Shown here: piece by piece, positions 19,801 through 24,623 of the stretch
How the letters are laid out: every line of letters begins with the position of its first letter
Numbering within the stretch: the first letter of the stretch is position 1
Source of the DNA: Welwitschia mirabilis
Taxonomy: Eukaryota; Gnetophyta; Gnetopsida; Welwitschiales
DNA: 24,623 nt
Reading direction: 5' to 3'
NCBI GenBank assembly: GCA_051453625.1
Contig: JBOZIK010000001.1
Span: forward strand, 209,587,753 to 209,612,375
Made by a program: the position numbers and the translations under genes
Notes under the pieces: generated by a model
Seen by the model: only the letters and a program-made list of their open reading frames with translations
The model's database searches: none
What the model was told of the DNA's origin: nothing

Positions 19801-20684
19801 AGTACATAGAAATTAAGCACAAAATATGTATTAGGCTTTTCAAAGGGGTTTCCTCATGAAACACTTATTTCCACATGCTTAAAAAAGAATTAAAGGGATC
19901 TAGAACATCTTGACAATAAAAGTCCTCATCATAGCCATAGAATCCATAATAGGATTAATGTGTATGAGGGGAATAATGCCAGTGGCAAATGAAGTAGACC
20001 ATGTTAAGATGAACTACTAGATGATAAAAAAATGCCCCATGCTTAAAGTAGGTTTATCTTCTAGAGCATTAGCATTAGGGCTTTACATTTAGTTTTTTAC
20101 TTAATATAACAAGGTATATTGGATATAGTTAAAATGAGATTGAATAATTATTCAAATTAATCAAGTTAATTCCTGTTGTAGCTTACTTAGTTTTTCAACA
20201 CTTCTCTAGCTCTTGTAGGTTTTTTCTACTCAAAGTTTATTATTTGAAGGGTGATTTATGTTCTAGCTTTTGTGGGAACCATTAATCTCTAAAATGTTGA
20301 TGCTTTAGTTACATTGATATTTAAATGTTTTTCTAGAGCTCAATTAGGATTTGAAAAGCTACATAGTAAATACTAAATATTAGTTATTAATAGTAAAAGT
20401 TTGGTGATAATTAGGACAAATTATTGGTTATTAAGATCAGATTATTAAACTTAGCATCTATAGCCTCAAAAAATAATTTATAAGGTTTGTATGGCTGAAA
20501 TTATAAAAATTAAACCTTAGTTAATTTCACCAAAATGCTAGATTATAGATAGAGGAATTAAGTTACAGAAGGATGAGGGCATATCAAATTTAATTATCTA
20601 TTAGAATTTGTTTTGAAATCCATGCAAATTTGATACCATGAAATAAAAGCTTTTATTTTGAACTATAAGAAGGAATATAAGGGT
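16816..20684. other. AT-rich DNA without a recognised gene
   Basis: A 455-N gap covers 18846-19300. If the element model is right, reverse transcriptase and RNase H remains should be here, but stops are dense in all frames. Two short minus-strand open frames (16861-17055 and 17474-17683) show no domain I know. Confidence 0.4.
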
Positions 20685-21425
20685 TGAAGAGAAGGTATTT
20701 AGTAATGTTGTTAATAGTGGTAGCATTGATAGCTTATTTCATGATATATGATTAATAAATCAAATTTATTTATTTCATGGTTGAAAGACATTTTTAGGAT
20801 CAAACTCATAATTATAAAGTCATGGTAGTAGTTCTCTACCATTAGGATAGAACCTGGCTCCTAATTTTTTGTTTTTGTTTTTATTTTTTTATATTTAAAG
20901 ACAAAATGTTTCATCATTGCAAGTGGAACAACATGTTAGCTGATTATAAATTGATAACAATTTTGATTTTGTTGATCATAAAGTTCCTCTCATGAGTATA
21001 ACATATTTTATTAGGAAGATAGATGTTGGTTAGAAATTTTTAGCATGTTGATATTTTAAATATTTGTGTTATTACTGATTTAAAAGTAGTAAAAATAAAA
21101 TTTCTTTGAACTCAACTCTTTAGGAATAAAAATAAAAGTATAATTCCTTTAGATTTATTACAAGAAAAGTAGTGTTTATTGGAAATCATAAAGAACATAA
21201 TTGGTTTAGATTTTTTTTTTGAACCTCTTATAATAGAAGACAAATATTAATGTATAAAATATCTTAAATTCTTCTAAAGTTGGTCTTATTGATTAATTAT
21301 CAATAGATTTACCTACATAGATTAAAATAATCGATTAAATATATTTCATGCTAGGAGTAATGTCACTGAATAGATCAACTCTGGAATAAACTTGTATAAA
21401 AAGAAGTCAAAAGATGAGTGTTAAT
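20685..21425 (+). repeat. Right copy of the long direct repeat (candidate 3' LTR)
   Basis: It aligns in the same orientation with 13527-14265 for its whole length, with substitutions and small indels. It starts TGAAGAGAAGG. Similarity stops near AAGATGAGTGTTAATT. No clear CA end or polypurine tract is visible. Confidence 0.6.
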
Positions 21426-21693
21426 TATAATACAATGTCTAAATGTAAACTAAGTACACCACTTAGTATTATTCTTCCTTAGGGATAACATTGGGTATTG
21501 GCTAGAATTATACTAAATTTAATCTTTAATGCAAGTACAAAAAATAAATAAAAGAGAAGAAGAGACAAAGTTTAGAATTGAGGTTGGACTTCTTCTAAGA
21601 GAGTAGGGAAGAAAACTAGCTCCAAGGTATCGCGTATTTGTCCTTTGTAATCATTCACTCTAAAGTTATTCAATCACCTTCCTAAAAAACAAT
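21426..21693. other. No recognised feature
   Basis: AT-rich sequence with a purine-rich stretch near 21540-21575. No gene was recognised. Confidence 0.35.
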
Positions 21694-22085
21694 AAAAGCC
21701 ATCAAGTTTTTCCTATCCAATTCATTAGGCATAATCTCATCCATCATATGATAAATTATGACTTCAACTAATAATTTAATCTTAAATAATAATAGAAAGT
21801 AAGGGCCTGTAAAGCACTCAAGATCTATGAAATTAAAAGNNNNNNNNNNNNNNNNNNNNNNNNNNNNNNNNNNNNNNNNNNNNNNNNNNNNNNNNNNNNN
21901 NNNNNNNNNNNNNNNNNNNNNNNNNNNNNNNNNNNNNNNAAAAGCCATCAAGTTTTTCCTATCCAATTCATTAGACATAATCTCATCCATTATATGATAA
22001 ATTATGACTTCAACTAATACTTTAATCTTAAATAACAATAGAAAGTAAGGGCATGTAAAGCACTCAAGATCTATGAAATTAAAAG
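21694..22085. repeat. 146-bp direct repeat flanking a 100-N gap
   Basis: Positions 21694-21839 match 21940-22085, of equal length, with about 5 differences. Both copies meet the gap edges exactly. A minus-strand frame crossing the gap is just this repeat read twice. Confidence 0.88.
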
Positions 22086-22374
22086 ACTAAGTGATAAAGA
22101 GGAATTAACACAACTAAATTAACTTGATAATTAAAGAAGTTATCTAAGCATCTAAATTATGATATTACTTATGAATCAAGATTAAAGAAAAATAACTTTT
22201 ACATTANNNNNNNNNNNNNNNNNNNNNNNNNNNNNNNNNNNNNNNNNNNNNNNNNNNNNNNNNNNNNNNNNNNNNNNNNNNNNNNNNNNNNNNNNNNNNN
22301 NNNNNNNNNNNNNNNNNNNNNNNNNNNNNNNNNNNNNNNNNNNNAAGGTAAATATGCTTACAATTAAGGATTCA

Positions 22375-22392
22375 AGACCCTTTTATAGTGAG
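22375..22392 (-). promoter_or_regulatory. TATA-like box, minus strand, perhaps in an LTR
   Basis: The minus strand reads CACTATAAAAGGGTC. The degenerate tandem array at 22425-22560 lies upstream of it on that strand. A TATA box with short repeats in front is a common U3 layout in plant LTRs, but no LTR ends could be placed because gaps lie on both sides. Confidence 0.35.
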
Positions 22393-22424
22393 AGATGAAG
22401 GTGAGGGGTGGCTACAACTCTTGA

Positions 22425-22560
22425 CTTATAGCATTAGGTAGAATATTTGTCATTTATTATTAGGTACATAAGATTCTATCTTGTAGTATTTGGTGGAAGC
22501 CGTTAGGTAGCATTTGGTGGAGCCTTTGTTATGTAACGCTTGGTGGAATCTCCATCATGA
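22425..22560. repeat. Degenerate tandem repeat, unit about 25-28 bp
   Basis: About five units share a core like TAGCATTTGGTGGA: TAGCATTAGGTAGAA, TATTATTAGGTACA, TAGTATTTGGTGGAA, TAGCATTTGGTGGAG and TAACGCTTGGTGGAA. The array runs to within 16 bp of a 300-N gap. Confidence 0.6.
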
Positions 22561-22875
22561 TGAGTCCAACATGTGNNNNNNNNNNNNNNNNNNNNNNNNN
22601 NNNNNNNNNNNNNNNNNNNNNNNNNNNNNNNNNNNNNNNNNNNNNNNNNNNNNNNNNNNNNNNNNNNNNNNNNNNNNNNNNNNNNNNNNNNNNNNNNNNN
22701 NNNNNNNNNNNNNNNNNNNNNNNNNNNNNNNNNNNNNNNNNNNNNNNNNNNNNNNNNNNNNNNNNNNNNNNNNNNNNNNNNNNNNNNNNNNNNNNNNNNN
22801 NNNNNNNNNNNNNNNNNNNNNNNNNNNNNNNNNNNNNNNNNNNNNNNNNNNNNNNNNNNNNNNNNNNNNNNNNNN

Positions 22876-23721
22876 ATTGGCCTAAAATACTTGATATAAA
22901 TGTTGATTTTTACATGTTAACACATCCCCTAACCAATCTTTTGCTAGTGCCTTAATAAAAAGTCGATAACAAAATGGTTAAACATGAAAAGATTATTTGT
23001 GTCAAAAGCACGTCAAATATGCAAATGATATAACTTAAAAATTTTATGACCAATTTTAAGTATATAAGACATTAAATTTAAAAATTTCTATGAAAACCAA
23101 GATGCCACACCCCCTAACCGAACTCAACTTTATCTTAAAGTTTATAGTAAAAATGTTAAGTCATTTGAGAACACAGGTGTAGACAAATCACAAAGAGTTA
23201 TTTTATTGAAAACGATATAAATTAAGCTAAGAAAAAAGTTAAGCTATTTACAACTAAACATGTGCTAAGTATAAAAACTATTCATAAAAATGATTAATGC
23301 CTTAGGATTATTTTCCATGAAAATGATATGAAGTATAATGTAGTAAAGTGAGGTGAGGTAAATGAGATGAAAAATGTGTAAACAAAGTGAAACCAAAAGC
23401 CAATGAATAAACAAGTGAACTATTATAAGTTATTCGTCCCTTATTAGATTTTTGTATTTTTTTNNNNNNNNNNNNNNNNNNNNNNNNNNNNNNNNNNNNN
23501 NNNNNNNNNNNNNNNNNNNNNNNNNNNNNNNNNNNNNNNNNNNNNNNNNNNNNNNNNNAATGGTTCACATAAGACCTCAAATTCCCATCTTTTTGTTTCT
23601 TTATTTTCCATTTCTAACTTGGATGTGTTCTTAGTATTATGCCTTTGAATTACATTGAGCATCAAGTATTACGACATTTTCTGCTAATAGAGTTAAGCAT
23701 TTTGTATTATGCAAAAATCAG
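22876..23721. other. No recognised gene; one gap
   Basis: Gap at 23464-23558. The word CCCCTAACC appears at about 22926 and 23110. No gene or domain was recognised on either strand. Confidence 0.35.
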
Positions 23722-23725
23722 TGTT

Positions 23726-23829
23726 GCATTAGTAGTGAGTGTTTATAGCCCTTATCCAGTTGAACATGTCACAAATAGACATTGGAGCTACATTACCAGT
23801 AGGCGTTCATAGCCCCAACGCAGTTAACT
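23726..23829. repeat. Diverged tandem duplication, period 64
   Basis: GCATTAGTAGTGAGTGTTTA continues TAGCCCTTATCCAGTTGAAC at 23726-23765. It recurs with changes as ACATTACCAGTAGGCGTTCA continuing TAGCCCCAACGCAGTTAACT at 23790-23829. Confidence 0.6.
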
Positions 23830-24019
23830 AAACCCAACTAAGTGATTAATATCATGTACTTTTAGAGAAGAGACATATTATTTTCTTTTCTTTACATTCC
23901 CATAGCTATTTTTTATGTACTTTTAGGGGGTCATTAGCTCATTAGCCTAGTCAAAATAAATCTTGTCCCCATTAAATAATTTTTACTTAAAGAGCACATG
24001 TGAAGGTAAATCCCACCTT

Positions 24020-24393
24020 TTCAACCAAGTTTTTCCAAAACCAAAGACTCTAAGCAAATGCGTTCTTAATTAAACTACTCGAAATAAGCATTCTTTCCCT
24101 TAAAAACCCATAAGTAAACTAGATGTTATCCATTACTTAGGTGATAACATGACCTCNNNNNNNNNNNNNNNNNNNNNNNNNNNNNNNNNNNNNNNNNNNN
24201 NNNNNNNNNNNNNNNNNNNNNNNNNNNNNNNNNNNNNNNNNNNNNNNNNNNNNNNNTTCAACCAAGTTTTTCCAAAACCAAAGACTCTAAGCAAATGTGT
24301 TATTAATTAAACTACTCAAAATAAGCATTATTTCCCTTAAAAACCCATAAGTAAAATAGATCTTATCCATTACTTAGGTGATAACATGACCTC
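24020..24393. repeat. 137-bp direct repeat flanking a 100-N gap
   Basis: Positions 24020-24156 match 24257-24393, of equal length, with about 7 differences. Both copies meet the gap edges exactly. Confidence 0.88.
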
Positions 24394-24623
24394 TTTATCA
24401 TTAAATTTTGTTTTAAGGGCTTTTAACCTAGATCAGTAAGTCTCAAAAACTTATGGGTCGATGGTTTGAGTGGATGGTTTATGGATTTGATGGAGTAACT
24501 TGACAATGGATTTAGTGAATGATAAGGTTCAAAAGGGTGGTGGGATGAGTGATAATGTATCAGGCAATGTTCATTGACTTTAAGGAGTTGATTGTTTTTG
24601 GTATTTTCAATGAGAATAACTCC
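24394..24623. other. No recognised feature
   Basis: G/T-richer sequence with repeated GGTTT and GGATTT words on the plus strand. No gene was recognised before the window ends. Confidence 0.3.

Larger units (their letters stand above)
13527..21425 (+). mobile_element. Candidate ancient Ty1/copia element bounded by two direct repeats
   Basis: Direct repeats of about 740 bp (13527-14265 and 20685-21425) flank 6.4 kb, including gaps. The interior shows, in plus orientation and in the right order, a degenerate integrase end (about 15640-16076) and a linker of the HPMVTRSK type (about 16690-16810). No primer site, polypurine tract or target-site duplication could be found, and reverse transcriptase was not recognised, so the LTR reading is inference. 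The alternative is a duplicated non-LTR segment. Confidence 0.45.

Noticed and set aside
21682-22038. Minus-strand frame with an internal repeat of a 30-residue block
   Set aside because: The repeat is the same DNA on both sides of a 100-N gap, so it is an assembly effect and not a repeat protein.
1-24623. CRISPR arrays, bacterial operons, tRNA or rRNA genes
   Set aside because: No regularly spaced short repeats, no compact gene runs, and no complete tRNA fold were seen; the only tRNA-like sequence is the head of the SINE.

Overview
The window looks like intergenic and intronic DNA from a large, repeat-rich plant nuclear genome, probably a seed plant and perhaps a conifer. The grounds are AT-rich sequence full of decayed LTR retrotransposons, tRNA-Met-type retroelement primer sites, a tRNA-derived SINE, and GT..AG introns in the only convincing host gene. 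I could not identify the species. Eleven runs of N break the sequence.

Layout. Positions 1-2560 hold two minus-strand LTR retrotransposon fragments. One is a short-LTR element (LTR 111-445, primer site 96-108). The other is a Ty3/gypsy-like element (LTR 1782-2560, primer site about 1770-1780, decayed gag 646-1720). The first may be inserted into the second. Positions 3043-5697 are an old plus-strand Ty1/copia element with both LTRs, primer site, polypurine tract and a decayed gag. About 370 bp of that gag is tandemly duplicated, and no pol was recognised. From 5698 to 9873 no gene was recognised, but a minus-strand SINE with a perfect 15-bp target-site duplication lies at 8572-8840.

The one host gene is at 9874-10624 on the plus strand: the last four exons of a PASTICCINO2-type very-long-chain 3-hydroxyacyl-CoA dehydratase. 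The splice sites and frame are clean, the catalytic Tyr and Glu are kept, and a stop codon ends it. The N-terminal half was not found in the 9.8 kb upstream. Either a very long, transposon-filled intron precedes these exons, or this is a partial copy.

From 10625 to 13526 there is flanking DNA with two alternating purine-pyrimidine tracts, the second followed by a 625-N gap. From 13527 to 21425 two diverged direct repeats of about 740 bp, 7.2 kb apart, bracket AT-rich DNA with traces of copia integrase and of the linker before reverse transcriptase. This is probably one very old copia element. From 21426 to the end there are gap-bounded repeats, a short degenerate tandem array beside a minus-strand TATA-like box, and a 64-bp-period duplication.

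All four gaps of exactly 100 N are flanked by near-identical direct copies that meet the gap edges. A 380-N gap has almost the same pattern. These look like unmerged contig-end overlaps or collapsed repeats rather than biological duplications. I found no evidence of a new multi-gene system. The items most worth following up are the SINE, the partial PAS2-like gene with a changed residue beside its catalytic tyrosine, and the internally duplicated copia element.
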